Source: an uncultured Verrucomicrobia subdivision 3 bacterium (GTDB lineage Bacteria; Verrucomicrobiota; Verrucomicrobiia; Limisphaerales; UBA11358). From it: a stretch of 64,000 nucleotides of DNA. Position numbers and translations under genes: made by a program. The stretch lies in contig CAIXFY010000073.1 in assembly GCA_903918885.1 (NCBI GenBank), positions 1 through 64,000 of the forward strand, in the 5' to 3' direction. Below are positions 1 to 10,603 of this stretch, one piece after another (positions within the stretch are counted from its first letter, which is position 1; every line of letters begins with the position of its first letter). Below the pieces are notes generated by a model, which was given only the letters and a program-made list of their open reading frames with translations, searched no databases and had not been told where the DNA came from.

Positions 1-127
1 CAACTGCCACCTGCTACACAACCGCCAGACACCGAAAATCATCAATGTTTACTCGGTTTTTAAACCGGACAGTAGTGATAGTGATTATTAACTATGTGGT
101 ATAAAGTGTGCTATTCTTACTTAACCT

Positions 128-523
128 GTGAAGATTAAATCATCAAGTTGGCGGTTGAGTGCGACATCGCCGTCGACCGCATTCACACTTGTTGAAATTA
201 TGATAGTGGTTTTGATTCTTGGAATTGTTCTGGCCATTGCGATTCCAAATTATGTTCGACAACGCGCCTCAGCCCAAGCAAACACCTGTATCAGTAACCT
301 TCTAAAAATTGAAAGCGCAGCCGCGCAATTTGCGTTGGAAAAAGGCAAAAAAAATGGCGATTTGATAAATTATCCAGACGATCTAAAGCCTTACATTAAA
401 CTCACAAGCGCAGGGGAAATTCCAGCGTGCCCGGCAAGCGGAGTTTACTCCATATCGCTCGTTGGCACAAATCCGGCTTGCTCTTTGGGCACTTTGGTAA
501 CCCCGCCTCATTTGATGCCGTAG
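128..523 (+). CDS. type IV pilin-like / pseudopilin protein (prepilin N-terminal methylation motif)
   Basis: FTLVEIMIVVLILGIVLAIAIPNY prepilin motif; GTG start. Confidence 0.8.
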   Translation: MKIKSSSWRLSATSPSTAFTLVEIMIVVLILGIVLAIAIPNYVRQRASAQANTCISNLLKIESAAAQFALEKGKKNGDLINYPDDLKPYIKLTSAGEIPACPASGVYSISLVGTNPACSLGTLVTPPHLMP

Positions 524-549
524 AGATTCATCACAACCCCAATTCGGTT

Positions 550-1338
550 TTACTTCAATTTGTTATACTTGGCCACAGTTTTGCGCAAGGTGGAGCGCGG
601 AATAAATCTCCCCAATTGCACCAGCAGAAAGTTTCCTTTTCCCGGAACTCTCAAACAATCACCAGCGCGGAAAGCCTGCCAGCCTGCGCCAGCCACTTCT
701 TCAGAGGACATTTTGGCGACCTGCGTAATTCGAGCTTGGTAGGCACGCGCTACTTTTGAAAAATTGGTTTCCGTTGGCCCCGGACAAAGATTTGTGACAC
801 ACACACCCGTGCCGCGTAGCTCTTCGTGAAGCGCTTCGGAAAGCGATAGCACGAACGCCTTGCTCGCGTAATAAACCGCCATGTTCGGCCCCGGCAAAAA
901 CCCGGCAACCGAACCGACGTTTAGGATGCCGCCTTGCTTACGTTGAATCATGCCCGGCAGAAATAATCCGGTTAGTGCCGTCAGCGCCGCAATGTTGACC
1001 TGAATAATTTCGAGTTGATGAAGTAGTGGCAATTCTGCGAAAACGCCATGTAATCCAAAGCCAGCGTTGTTAACCAAAACATCTACCGTCAACCCCGTCC
1101 TGCCCACCTGTGCAAAAATTTCTGATGGCGACTCCGGTTTGGTCAAATCTGCTGTGATGACGTGAACAGTGATTTTGTATTCACAGCGCAATTCGTCGGC
1201 AAGCTTTTCTAACGCGCCAGAATTGCGCGCGACGAGAATCAAATTTGACTTGTCCGCCGCAAAACATTTTGCCAGTTCCAAGCCGATGCCGGAGGACGCG
1301 CCGGTGACAAGGACTGTTTCAGGGCTCACCGGTTTCAT
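550..1338 (-). CDS. SDR-family short-chain dehydrogenase/reductase
   Basis: TGASSGIGLELA, NNAG, YYASKAF motifs. Confidence 0.92.
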   Translation of the reverse strand: MKPVSPETVLVTGASSGIGLELAKCFAADKSNLILVARNSGALEKLADELRCEYKITVHVITADLTKPESPSEIFAQVGRTGLTVDVLVNNAGFGLHGVFAELPLLHQLEIIQVNIAALTALTGLFLPGMIQRKQGGILNVGSVAGFLPGPNMAVYYASKAFVLSLSEALHEELRGTGVCVTNLCPGPTETNFSKVARAYQARITQVAKMSSEEVAGAGWQAFRAGDCLRVPGKGNFLLVQLGRFIPRSTLRKTVAKYNKLK

Positions 1339-1347
1339 CGGCTGATT

Positions 1348-2644
1348 TCAGCGATTGCCGCAACCGAACCGCTCGGTCAGCGGCCAATACACGAAGAAGG
1401 ATTTGCCGATGACGTATTTTTCGGGAATGGCACCCCAAAAACGCGAGTCCAAGCTATTGCAGGTATTGTCACCCATTGGCATACAGCCGTCGGATGGCAC
1501 TTCATAAACCGTATCTTGGTCGGGAAATATCGGCAGAAATCCGAATTTATATGCCTGCGCAACCGCGCCATTAATGTGACCCGACCACTGGCTTTGCTGC
1601 GGCGGCTCGGCGGGATTGAAGCCGTAAACTCTTTCAAAATGCGGCGTCGAGGCATCGAGACGCTGTCCGTTGATGCGCAGATGGCGGTCGTCGCCTATGC
1701 TGACCTTTTCGCCCGGCAACGCCACGAGCCGTTTGATGTAAAACTGATCGGCGGGAATGTGATACTGATCACGCTTGTCTTCGGGAATGCCCTCCGTTTC
1801 AAAGACAATCGTGTCGCCACGGTAAGGCTTGCGGAAATTATACGACATCCGATCCACGAACAAATGGTCGCCAGCGCTCATCCGCAACTTGATGATGTCA
1901 TCACCCTTGTGAAACACACGGCCGGGGAAAATTCCCGCGCGATAGGCCAGCGGATCAATGCCACCCTGGGATTCACCGAAATCCGGCGGGAACCAGAGCG
2001 TATGTTCGACGCCGCCTAGCATGTAGGTTTGTTTGAGGGTGAAGATGAGAAAACGCGTGGCCGGGCCGACTTCAATGGCGCCATCCATGTCGGCCACGAT
2101 GTGAAGATAGGAATTGCCTTGAAACCATTCTTTGATGCGCTGCCAGCCAGACGGAATGATCATGGACTTGGCCGCTCGTGATTGCTTAGCAAACTCAGCC
2201 CGAGCCAAATCCTCCTGCCCAAATCGCAGCGCTTCCCATGTATGTGCATAATCTGGATAAGCGTTAACACCAAACAACGTCGGCTGCATTGAGCCAGTCG
2301 GAATCTTGAACGGCTGAATAAAAAAAGTGCGGATAGCCATCGCCACTGCCAGCGCAACAAGCAACACCTCCACATTTTCACGCCACGCCGCATGCGGATA
2401 CGGCTTGAGATTTTTTTCGGCGGCAAATTGCAATTCTTCCGCCTTGATGCGGATGGCGCCAATGTTGCCACCAGCCATCGCCGTTCGCAGATTGTTCTCC
2501 GCCGTCAGCACCGCCGCGACGGCTTGCGGCGAGAGGACGTCCCGCTGCGCTGCGAGTAGGCGACGGTAGTGTTTGCTCACCGCCGTCGCCTCGCGAACGG
2601 TTTTGGAAAGGAACCAGCGCAAAATGGTCATAGATAATTCCATG
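1348..2644 (-). CDS. lepB: signal peptidase I with a large internal insertion (track ORF start trimmed to MELSM...)
   Basis: PTGSMQPTL, GDHLFVDR, FYIKRLVALPGE, MGDNTCNSLDSRFWG motifs. Confidence 0.9.
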
Positions 2645-2671
2645 CTCTGACGGATTCGTAAGCGTTTCCGT

Positions 2672-2869
2672 TCATTTGAATTTGATTTTTTTCGGTAGAA
2701 ACAAAAGGCCAATGCCGCCAATGATGAGCATAAGTCCGACCGGGCCGAGCTTAATCCACGGAAAGCCGCCCGTCGGCTGGCCTTGTGACTTTAACGCCAT
2801 GATGGTCAGGAAAAGCCCCAGTGGAACCATCACAAAACCGAGCACGCGATAGATTTTGTTCTTGGTCAT
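2672..2869 (-). CDS. small two-TM membrane protein between lepA and lepB
   Basis: 65 aa with two hydrophobic segments, co-oriented with lepA and lepB; overlaps only the implausible N-terminal extension of the lepB track ORF. Confidence 0.65.
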   Translation of the reverse strand: MTKNKIYRVLGFVMVPLGLFLTIMALKSQGQPTGGFPWIKLGPVGLMLIIGGIGLLFLPKKIKFK

Positions 2870-2876
2870 ATTTAGT

Positions 2877-4667
2877 TTACGCCTTGAGCACTTCGATGAA
2901 GGCTTCCTGCGGGATGTTGACGTTGCCGATAGATTTCATGCGCTTTTTGCCCTCTTTCTGTTTCTCGAGCAGCTTGCGTTTGCGCGAGACGTCGCCGCCG
3001 TAACATTTCGCGGTCACGTCTTTGCGGAAGGCGCTGATGACTTCGGACGCCACAATCTTGCCGCCGATGGCCGCCTGAATCTTCACTTGAAATTGCTGGC
3101 GCGGTATAACCTCTTTCAATTTCTCCGCGAGTGAGCGTCCCCTGCCCTCCGCCTTCGTGCGGTGCACGATGCACGAGAACGCGTCCATCGGTTCGGTGTT
3201 CACCAGCATGTCGAGCTTCACCATGTCGCTCTCCATGTATTCATCGGTCTCGTAATCCATCGAGCCAAAACCGCGCGTGATGCTTTTGATGCGGTCATGG
3301 AAATCAATCAGGATCTCGTTTAGCGGAATCAAGCTCGTCAACATGACGCGCCGTTGATCGAGCGTCTCGGTGTGATCCACGTTGCCGCGCTTCTCGGAAA
3401 TCAGCGCCATCATGTCGCCGATGTTTTCGTTCGGACAGATCACGAAAGCTTTCACCATCGGCTCTTCGATTTTCGCGATATACGTCACGTCCGGCATGAA
3501 CGCCGGATTATCCACTTCTTTCATCGTGCCGTCCGACATCGTGACCTTGTAGACCACGCTCGGATACGTCGCGATGATGTCCATGTCGTATTCGCGGCGC
3601 AAACGCTCTTGAACAATCTCCAAATGCAGCAAGCCGAGAAAGCCACAGCGAAAGCCGAAACCGAGCGCCACCGACGTTTCCGAGGAATACACGAACGCCG
3701 AATCGTTGAGCTTCAGTTTCCCCATGGATTGTTTCAACTGTTCATAGTCCGCCGTGTTGATCGGGTAAATACCGCTGAACACCATCGGATGAATCTCCTT
3801 AAAACCCGGCAACACCGAGGAAGGATTCCGCGCGTCGGTGATCGTGTCGCCCATCTTCACGTCCGCCGCGCTCTTGATGTTCGCCGTCATGTAGCCGGTC
3901 TCGCCGACTTCCAATTTTTCGCGGATGTAAGGCTTCGGATTAAAGCTGCCGACTTCCTTCACCTCGACGTTCCGGCCGGAGTGCAACAGTTTTACCATCA
4001 TGCCCGGCTTGATCTCGCCGTTGAAGACGCGCACATGCGTCACGACGCCTTTGTAAGTATCGAAATACGAATCAAACGCCAGCGCCTGCAAACTCTTTTC
4101 GCCCGTCGGCTTCGGCGGCGGCACGCGTTCGACGATGGCTTCGAGAATATCCTGAATGCCGATGCCTTGTTTTGCGCTGCACGGAATCGCCCACTCGCTG
4201 GGAATCGCCAAAACGTCTTCGAGCTGCTGCTTCGCCTGCGGCACGTTCGCGTGACCGAGATCAATTTTGTTGATAACGGGAATAATCGTGAGATTCAACT
4301 TCGCCGCGAGATGGTAATTGGCAACGGTCTGCGCCTCGACGCCTTGGGCGGCATCGATCACCAGCAACGCGCCTTCGCACGCGCTCAAGCTGCGGGAAAC
4401 TTCATACGCGAAATCCACATGCCCCGGCGTATCAATCAGGTTCAGTTCATACGTCTCGCCGTTCTTGGCCGTGTAAAGCATCGTCACCGGATGCGCCTTG
4501 ATCGTGATGCCGCGTTCTTTCTCCAGATCCATCGCGTCGAGCAACTGCTCCGACATGTCGCGCGTGGCGATGGTGCCGGTCATGTGCAGGAGCCGGTCGG
4601 AGAGCGTAGTCTTCCCGTGGTCAATGTGGGCGATGATGCTGAAATTGCGTATGTGTGCGGCGTCCAT
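2877..4667 (-). CDS. lepA: elongation factor 4 (LepA)
   Basis: RNFSIIAHIDHGKTTLSDRLL, DTPGHVDF, NKIDL; full-length 596 aa. Confidence 0.97.
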   Translation of the reverse strand: MDAAHIRNFSIIAHIDHGKTTLSDRLLHMTGTIATRDMSEQLLDAMDLEKERGITIKAHPVTMLYTAKNGETYELNLIDTPGHVDFAYEVSRSLSACEGALLVIDAAQGVEAQTVANYHLAAKLNLTIIPVINKIDLGHANVPQAKQQLEDVLAIPSEWAIPCSAKQGIGIQDILEAIVERVPPPKPTGEKSLQALAFDSYFDTYKGVVTHVRVFNGEIKPGMMVKLLHSGRNVEVKEVGSFNPKPYIREKLEVGETGYMTANIKSAADVKMGDTITDARNPSSVLPGFKEIHPMVFSGIYPINTADYEQLKQSMGKLKLNDSAFVYSSETSVALGFGFRCGFLGLLHLEIVQERLRREYDMDIIATYPSVVYKVTMSDGTMKEVDNPAFMPDVTYIAKIEEPMVKAFVICPNENIGDMMALISEKRGNVDHTETLDQRRVMLTSLIPLNEILIDFHDRIKSITRGFGSMDYETDEYMESDMVKLDMLVNTEPMDAFSCIVHRTKAEGRGRSLAEKLKEVIPRQQFQVKIQAAIGGKIVASEVISAFRKDVTAKCYGGDVSRKRKLLEKQKEGKKRMKSIGNVNIPQEAFIEVLKA

Positions 4668-4759
4668 TTACAAAAAAAACGAAAGCGGATAAAAACCGCC
4701 AATCGAGCGCCGTAGAATAACTGGAAAGCGCTTGAAGAAAAGGAAATTTGACCATGCAT

Positions 4760-5551
4760 CTATTCGTGACTGAAGCTCACTTCGCTGAATTTTATCCGGC
4801 TCCGGTCAATCTGATGCGCTTGATAGTAGGCCTCCCATTTCTTGCTGTCCGTAGTGTGGCCACCTGTGACGACATCCAAGGCCTGTAAATAATCACCAAA
4901 CTTGAAGTAGATGTTTTTACCCAAATCCTTAATCTGCGTTCGACCGGTCGTCTGGTGCCTTTTTGTTTGGCTCTCAACCATGACCGTCACCGCGCCACCG
5001 TCAAGGTCAATGGCTAGCCGGAAGCTTTCGCCGGACTTGATTTGCGCCAGCGGCGTCATCGTTTCCTTGCCATTGGTTCCCAAAATTCTGACCAGCACAT
5101 CAAAGACGCCATCGCCATTCACACCATTGAATGCGCCGAACTCCTTGGTGTCCTGAATGTAGACTTTCAATTCAGTGTCGAGGCTTTCCACATGATATTG
5201 CGCTACGATTGTCTTGCCACCTACAGGCAGCAGCGGCGTAATCGTCGCGGAAAAATGATCTTTCGTCGCGCCTACGGAACGGCGCAAGACATCAATCACC
5301 TTGACCTCATTACGATAACCGTGGCCGTTGCCGGAATTAAATTTGGAATCCATCGCGCTGAACACAAGTGTGCCATCATCATTGGTCGGGTAAGGATTAT
5401 CACCTTCCACCGCAAAAATGGATTTTAGATACGTCTGCGAAACGGGACGGTTGGTGACGATATCACTAAAAGCCGTTGCCGAAAGTAGACACAACGACGC
5501 AAATAGAAATCCCGGTGCAAAAAAAATTGGACGACGGCGCGCGGCGAACAT
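4760..5551 (-). CDS. secreted polysaccharide lyase family 7-like (alginate lyase-like) protein
   Basis: signal peptide; RNEVKV, QYHVES and YFKFGDYLQ resemble PL7 RxELR, Q(I/V)H and YFKAGxYxQ motifs. Confidence 0.55.
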   Translation of the reverse strand: MFAARRRPIFFAPGFLFASLCLLSATAFSDIVTNRPVSQTYLKSIFAVEGDNPYPTNDDGTLVFSAMDSKFNSGNGHGYRNEVKVIDVLRRSVGATKDHFSATITPLLPVGGKTIVAQYHVESLDTELKVYIQDTKEFGAFNGVNGDGVFDVLVRILGTNGKETMTPLAQIKSGESFRLAIDLDGGAVTVMVESQTKRHQTTGRTQIKDLGKNIYFKFGDYLQALDVVTGGHTTDSKKWEAYYQAHQIDRSRIKFSEVSFSHE

Positions 5552-5570
5552 ATTAGGCCAGATCAAAGAT

Positions 5571-6065
5571 TCAGTGTAACAGACTGAAGAAACAGATTTC
5601 TCGCTCAAAGCTCGGCGTGGAATCTGAGGCGTGTATCATGTTGAACAAAAACTTGTCGTCGCCCGGTTGCTGGAATTTCAGGCGATGCGGCGCATTGGCT
5701 TCCTCCGCGCCTGCCCAGAAATCGCCGCGGATCGTCCCCTGCTCCGCCTGCCACGGACGTGTCTTGCCCACGGCGGTGCGCACTTTTTGAATCGCATCTG
5801 CACCACGCAGGTGAATGACCTTCACCGGACCGTGCGCCATGTATTTGGAAGTTCCTTCGAGACAAGGCGGACGATCGCCAATGGCGGGGAAATAAAACTC
5901 ACGCCATTTTTCCTCCGGCAAATTTTTTCCACCCGCCAGCGTGGCTTCGGCAATCACCGTTAAACCCAAGCCCTTGATGCGCGCCTCCACCAGTTCGTTG
6001 AGATTCCGCCAAAAAGAATCCGGTTTGAGAATCACGAGCGTATTTTCCACTGGGTTTTGCGACAT
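5571..6065 (-). CDS. ndk: nucleoside diphosphate kinase
   Basis: NTLVILKPDSF, GTIRGDFW and catalytic NMIHASDS; start trimmed to MSQNPVEN. Confidence 0.88.
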   Translation of the reverse strand: MSQNPVENTLVILKPDSFWRNLNELVEARIKGLGLTVIAEATLAGGKNLPEEKWREFYFPAIGDRPPCLEGTSKYMAHGPVKVIHLRGADAIQKVRTAVGKTRPWQAEQGTIRGDFWAGAEEANAPHRLKFQQPGDDKFLFNMIHASDSTPSFEREICFFSLLH

Positions 6066-6225
6066 AATTTCGGCAATCAATTTGCGCCGAAGAATAGTGG
6101 GAACGCCTATTAAGAAAAGGAAATTTACACGCACCAGCACACTGGAAAATCTTTTTTAAAAATTCTTTGAACAAACTTTAACCCAGCCGGTCTATTTAAT
6201 CGTTAGGTCATGGGTTTGGGTTGAA

Positions 6226-6268
6226 GCGTCTGACTTTTAATGGGTTTTAAGTCAGACGCTTTTTCTTT
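6226..6268 (+). terminator. Rho-independent terminator-like hairpin, plus orientation
   Basis: GCGTCTGACTT / AAGTCAGACGC perfect 11-bp stem followed by TTTTTCTTT. Confidence 0.75.
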
Positions 6269-6299
6269 GACCAAGGTTCTGTGCCGCGAACCCTAGGGT

Positions 6300-6431
6300 T
6301 TAATGCCGCCGGTTTTGATAGAGACAGAAAACCACCACTAGCCCACCCATGAAGATTCCAACCGCCAGCGTCCAAACCAGAACGATTGCTTTCTTGCGCT
6401 GCTGCCATGGCGCCTGATGTGGAAAACACAA
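6300..6431 (-). CDS. possible 43-aa single-TM protein (TTG start), absent from ORF track
   Basis: hand translation: (M/L)CFPHQAPWQQRKKAIVLVWTLAVGIFMGGLVVVFCLYQNRRH*. Confidence 0.35.
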   Translation of the reverse strand: MCFPHQAPWQQRKKAIVLVWTLAVGIFMGGLVVVFCLYQNRRH

Positions 6432-6543
6432 CTTCCCAAGTAAGTTGATAATTGAAAATCTATTTTCGATTCAATCATTCTGACTTGCCCGCTGCCCATG
6501 TCCACAACATAAACTCATCGCGTAAAATTGTAACATCGTCCGT

Positions 6544-9500
6544 TTATGCGAGACGCATTTTCAGGATGAGATCCTTGCTCTCCAGTGCATCGCCATTCTG
6601 CACACAGATTTCATCCACCACGCCAGCGGCGGGTGCGTAGATGGTCGTCTGCATCTTCATGGCTTCGAGCGTGAGGAGCTTGTCGCCCTTCGCCACCTTC
6701 GCGCCCACGCTGACGGCGAGCGCGGTGACGAGTCCGGGAATCGGCGCGCCGACTTCGTTCGGTTTGGCCGAATCCGCCTTCTGTCGCGCCTTGATCGTCG
6801 GCTTGGCGGAACGATCCACGATGGCCAACTGCCGCGTCATGCCGTTCAACTCGAAATTAATCGCGCGCTTGCCCTCGGCATCCACCGCCCCGATGTTGAC
6901 GAGTCGGATGAACAGCGTTTTGCCTGACTCGATCTCCACGGAAATTTCCTGGCCGGGCTTCATCCCATAGAAAAACGCCGGCGTGGGGAGCGCGGAAAGA
7001 TCGCCGAAGGTATTTTCATTCTTGGTGAAGGCGGCGAACACTTCCGGATACATGATGTGGCTGAACACATCGTCGTCCGTCGCTTCGCGCTTGAGCTTGG
7101 CCGAAAGTTCTTCGGCAATTTTTTTGAAATTGAGCGGTTTCAACGATTCACCGGGACGACCTTTCAACGGCTTGCGGTCACCGAGAATGACGTGCTGCAG
7201 TTTCTTCGGCCAGCCGCCCATCGGTTGACCGAGGCCGCCGCTGATCATATCAATGACCGATTCAGGAAACGGCGTTGCTCCCGGTTCGAGATTCAAAACA
7301 TCCGCCGGCTTGATACCACGCGTGACCAGAAACATTGTCATATCGCCAACGACCTTGCTGCTGGGCGTCACCTTCACGATATCGCCGAAAAGCTGGTTGA
7401 CCTCCGCGTAAGTCCGCGCGATTTCCGGCCAACGATGCGCGAGGCCCATCGAGGCGGCCTGTTCTTTCAGGTTGGTGAACTGGCCGCCGGGCATTTCGTG
7501 CAGATACACTTCCGCGCTGCCGGACTTCGGCGACGTGTCGAACGGCGCGTAGTAGCCGCGCACCTGTTCCCAGTAATCGGCAAACTCATTCAGCGCATCC
7601 AAATCCAAACCCGTGTCGCGTTTGGTGAATTGCAGCGCGGCCACGATGGAATTCAAGTTAGGCTGGCTCGTCGAACCGCTCATTGAGGCAATCGCCAAGT
7701 CGGCAATATCCACGCCCGCTTCCGCTGCACTCAACACGCTCGCCGCCGCGATGCCGCTGGTGTCGTGCGTGTGGAAATGGATCGGTATGCCAATCTCTTC
7801 CTTCAATGCCTTCACCAGCGCACTCGCCGCCGCCGGTTTGCAAAGGCCGGCCATGTCTTTGATGGCCAGAATGTGCGCGCCCATCTTTTCTAATTCCTTC
7901 GCCAGCTTGACGTAATACTTGAGTGAATATTTATCGCGCGCCGGATCAAGGATGTTGCCCGTATAACAAATCGCCGCCTCGCAAATGGCGTGCGTCTCCT
8001 GCACCGCATCCATCGCGACAGTGAGATTCGGCAGATAATTCAGCGAATCAAAAATGCGGAAAATATCCATGCCGCTTGCCGCCGCGTGTTTCACAAAACC
8101 GGAAACGGCGTTGTCGGGATAATTGGAATAACCCACGGCGTTCGAGCCGCGAAAAAGCATCTGGAAACAAATGTTTGGCACGCGGGCGCGCAAGTCGCGC
8201 AAGCGCTGCCACGGGTCTTCGTGCAGGAAGCGCATCGACGTGTCAAACGTTGCCCCGCCCCACATCTCCATACTGAACAAGTTGGGCGTGCGCCGCGCCA
8301 CCGCGTCCGCCACGGCCAGCATGTCGTAACCACGCAGCCGCGTCGCGAAGAGCGATTGATGCGCGTCGCGGAAAGTCGTGTCGGTCACCAGCAACTGCTT
8401 TTGCTTCAGCGTCCACTCGGCGAACTTCTTCGGCCCGAGTTCGAGCAGCAACTGACGCGTCCCTTTTGGCGCGACCTGCTTGCGGTCATGCGTGGGAATG
8501 CGCGCAACGGTGAAATTTTCCTTCGGCACAAAACCCTTGGCCTGCGGATTGCCGTTCACCGACACGTCGCCGATGAAGTTCAGCAATTTGGTCGCGCGAT
8601 CGCGTTTGACCTTGAGCTTGAATAGTTCCGGAGTGGTATCAATCAGCGTCGTCGAAGCCTGGCCCGACTTGAAAACGTCGTTGTGAATGACGTTTTCCAA
8701 AAATGGAATGTTCGTCTTCACGCCGCGAATTCGGAACTCACGCAGCGCGCGATCCATGCGCTGTAGCGCGGCGTCAAAGGTCTGCGCGCTCACCGTGAGC
8801 TTGACGAGGAGCGAATCGTAAAATGGCGTGACCACCGCGCCGCCGTAGCCCATGCCGCCGTCGAGGCGCACGCCGAAACCGCCGGCGCTGCGATACGTCA
8901 GGATGCGGCCGTAGTCGGGTTGAAATTTATTTTCCGGATCTTCCGTCGTGATGCGGCATTGCACGGCGTAACCGTTGCGCGGAATGTCTTCCTGCGCCGG
9001 AATGCCGACTTCCTTGCCGTGCATCGGTTTGCCGTCGGCGATGAGAATCTGCGAGCGCACGAGGTCGAGACCGGTGATGACTTCCGTGACCGTGTGTTCG
9101 ACCTGAATGCGCGGGTTCATCTCGATGAAAAACCATTCCTTCGTGTCCTGATCGTAAAGAAATTCCACCGTGCCGGCGTTGTCGTATTTGATTTCGCGAC
9201 AAAGTTTCACCGCCGCCTCGCACAATTCGGCGCGCACGTTGCGATCCAAATCCACGCTCGGCGCGATTTCGATAACCTTCTGATGCCGCCGTTGCACGGA
9301 ACAATCGCGTTCGTGCAAGTGAACCACCTTGCCGTGTTTGTCGCCAAGAATTTGCACCTCGATGTGCTTCGCGCGCGGAATATAGCGTTCCAGAAACACC
9401 GCTGGATTGCCGAAGGCGCGACCCGCCTCGCCCTGCGCCTCGTCCAATAAATCCGCGAGATCACCCGGCTTGTGGACGACGCGCATCCCGCGTCCGCCGC

Positions 9501-10014
9501 CGCCAAAGGCGGCTTTGATGATGAGCGGGAAACCAATCTGCTTGGCAACCTTCAACGCCTCGGCGCGATCTTCGATGGGGTCTTCCGTGCCCGGCAACAC
9601 CGGCACGTTCACTTTTTGTGCGAGCGCACGCGCGGCAGTCTTGTCGCCCATGTTCTTCAACAAATCCACGCGCGGCCCGACGAAAATTATTCCCGCCTCT
9701 TCGCACGCCTGCGCAAACGCCGCGTTCTCGGAAAGAAAACCGTAGCCGGGATGAATGAAGTCCACGCCCTTTTCCTTCGCCAGCGCGATGATGCTGGGGA
9801 TGTCGAGATACGCGCCGACCGGCCCTTTGCCCTCGCCGACGAGATAGGCTTCGTCCGCCTTGAAACGATGAATGGCCAGCCGGTCTTCCTGCGCGTAGAT
9901 GGCGACCGTGCGGAGGCCGAGTTCCGTCGCCGCGCGAAAAACGCGGATGGCAATCTCGCTGCGGTTGGCAACGAGCAGTTTTCTTTGGCGGACAGGTGCG
10001 ATGTTGGAACTCAT
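6544..10014 (-). CDS. pyc: pyruvate carboxylase
   Basis: biotin carboxylase domain, carboxyltransferase domain (TDTTFRDAHQSLFATRLR) and biotinyl motif LEAMKMQ; about 1150 aa. Confidence 0.96.
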   Translation of the reverse strand: MSSNIAPVRQRKLLVANRSEIAIRVFRAATELGLRTVAIYAQEDRLAIHRFKADEAYLVGEGKGPVGAYLDIPSIIALAKEKGVDFIHPGYGFLSENAAFAQACEEAGIIFVGPRVDLLKNMGDKTAARALAQKVNVPVLPGTEDPIEDRAEALKVAKQIGFPLIIKAAFGGGGRGMRVVHKPGDLADLLDEAQGEAGRAFGNPAVFLERYIPRAKHIEVQILGDKHGKVVHLHERDCSVQRRHQKVIEIAPSVDLDRNVRAELCEAAVKLCREIKYDNAGTVEFLYDQDTKEWFFIEMNPRIQVEHTVTEVITGLDLVRSQILIADGKPMHGKEVGIPAQEDIPRNGYAVQCRITTEDPENKFQPDYGRILTYRSAGGFGVRLDGGMGYGGAVVTPFYDSLLVKLTVSAQTFDAALQRMDRALREFRIRGVKTNIPFLENVIHNDVFKSGQASTTLIDTTPELFKLKVKRDRATKLLNFIGDVSVNGNPQAKGFVPKENFTVARIPTHDRKQVAPKGTRQLLLELGPKKFAEWTLKQKQLLVTDTTFRDAHQSLFATRLRGYDMLAVADAVARRTPNLFSMEMWGGATFDTSMRFLHEDPWQRLRDLRARVPNICFQMLFRGSNAVGYSNYPDNAVSGFVKHAAASGMDIFRIFDSLNYLPNLTVAMDAVQETHAICEAAICYTGNILDPARDKYSLKYYVKLAKELEKMGAHILAIKDMAGLCKPAAASALVKALKEEIGIPIHFHTHDTSGIAAASVLSAAEAGVDIADLAIASMSGSTSQPNLNSIVAALQFTKRDTGLDLDALNEFADYWEQVRGYYAPFDTSPKSGSAEVYLHEMPGGQFTNLKEQAASMGLAHRWPEIARTYAEVNQLFGDIVKVTPSSKVVGDMTMFLVTRGIKPADVLNLEPGATPFPESVIDMISGGLGQPMGGWPKKLQHVILGDRKPLKGRPGESLKPLNFKKIAEELSAKLKREATDDDVFSHIMYPEVFAAFTKNENTFGDLSALPTPAFFYGMKPGQEISVEIESGKTLFIRLVNIGAVDAEGKRAINFELNGMTRQLAIVDRSAKPTIKARQKADSAKPNEVGAPIPGLVTALAVSVGAKVAKGDKLLTLEAMKMQTTIYAPAAGVVDEICVQNGDALESKDLILKMRLA

Positions 10015-10084
10015 AAATTCAGGCGCAGATGAAAGCGGAAATTGGTCTGGCAATCAATCTGAGAATCATTTTTCCAAGGTGTTT

Positions 10085-10603
10085 TCATTTTGTTTTGGAG
10101 TTCAAATTCAAACTCAGTTTCCGCCCGCGTTGACGCGATTCATCCGCCAATTTCTTCTTAAACGCTAGAACTTGACTGCGAATTTTCTCTTCACTTGCGC
10201 CCAAAATTGAAACCGCCAGCAGCCCCGCATTTTTCGCTCCGCCGATGGCCACGGTGGCCACGGGAATTCCTCCGGGCATTTGCACGATGGACAAAAGTGA
10301 ATCAAGCCCCTTCAAACTTTTGCTTTCCACTGGCACGCCGATAACTGGCAGCGGCGTGTGGCTAGCGACCATGCCCGGCAAATGCGCCGCGCCACCCGCG
10401 CCGGCGATGATGACGCGCAACCCACGCTTGTGCGCCGACTTGGCGTAACGCGCCATGTCGTCTGGCGTCCGATGTGCGGAAACCACGCGGACTTCGCATG
10501 GAACTTTGAATTCCATGCAGACCTTGTAAGCTGCCTCCATCGTCGGCCAGTCGGAATCGCTGCCCATGATAATGCCGACGAGCGGCGTAATTTTTTCTTT
10601 CAT
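10085..10603 (-). CDS. purE: N5-CAIR mutase
   Basis: [35 protein letters not shown]. Confidence 0.96.
   Translation of the reverse strand: MKEKITPLVGIIMGSDSDWPTMEAAYKVCMEFKVPCEVRVVSAHRTPDDMARYAKSAHKRGLRVIIAGAGGAAHLPGMVASHTPLPVIGVPVESKSLKGLDSLLSIVQMPGGIPVATVAIGGAKNAGLLAVSILGASEEKIRSQVLAFKKKLADESRQRGRKLSLNLNSKTK

Noticed and set aside
3354-4715. 453-aa plus-strand ORF
   Set aside because: Antisense shadow of lepA
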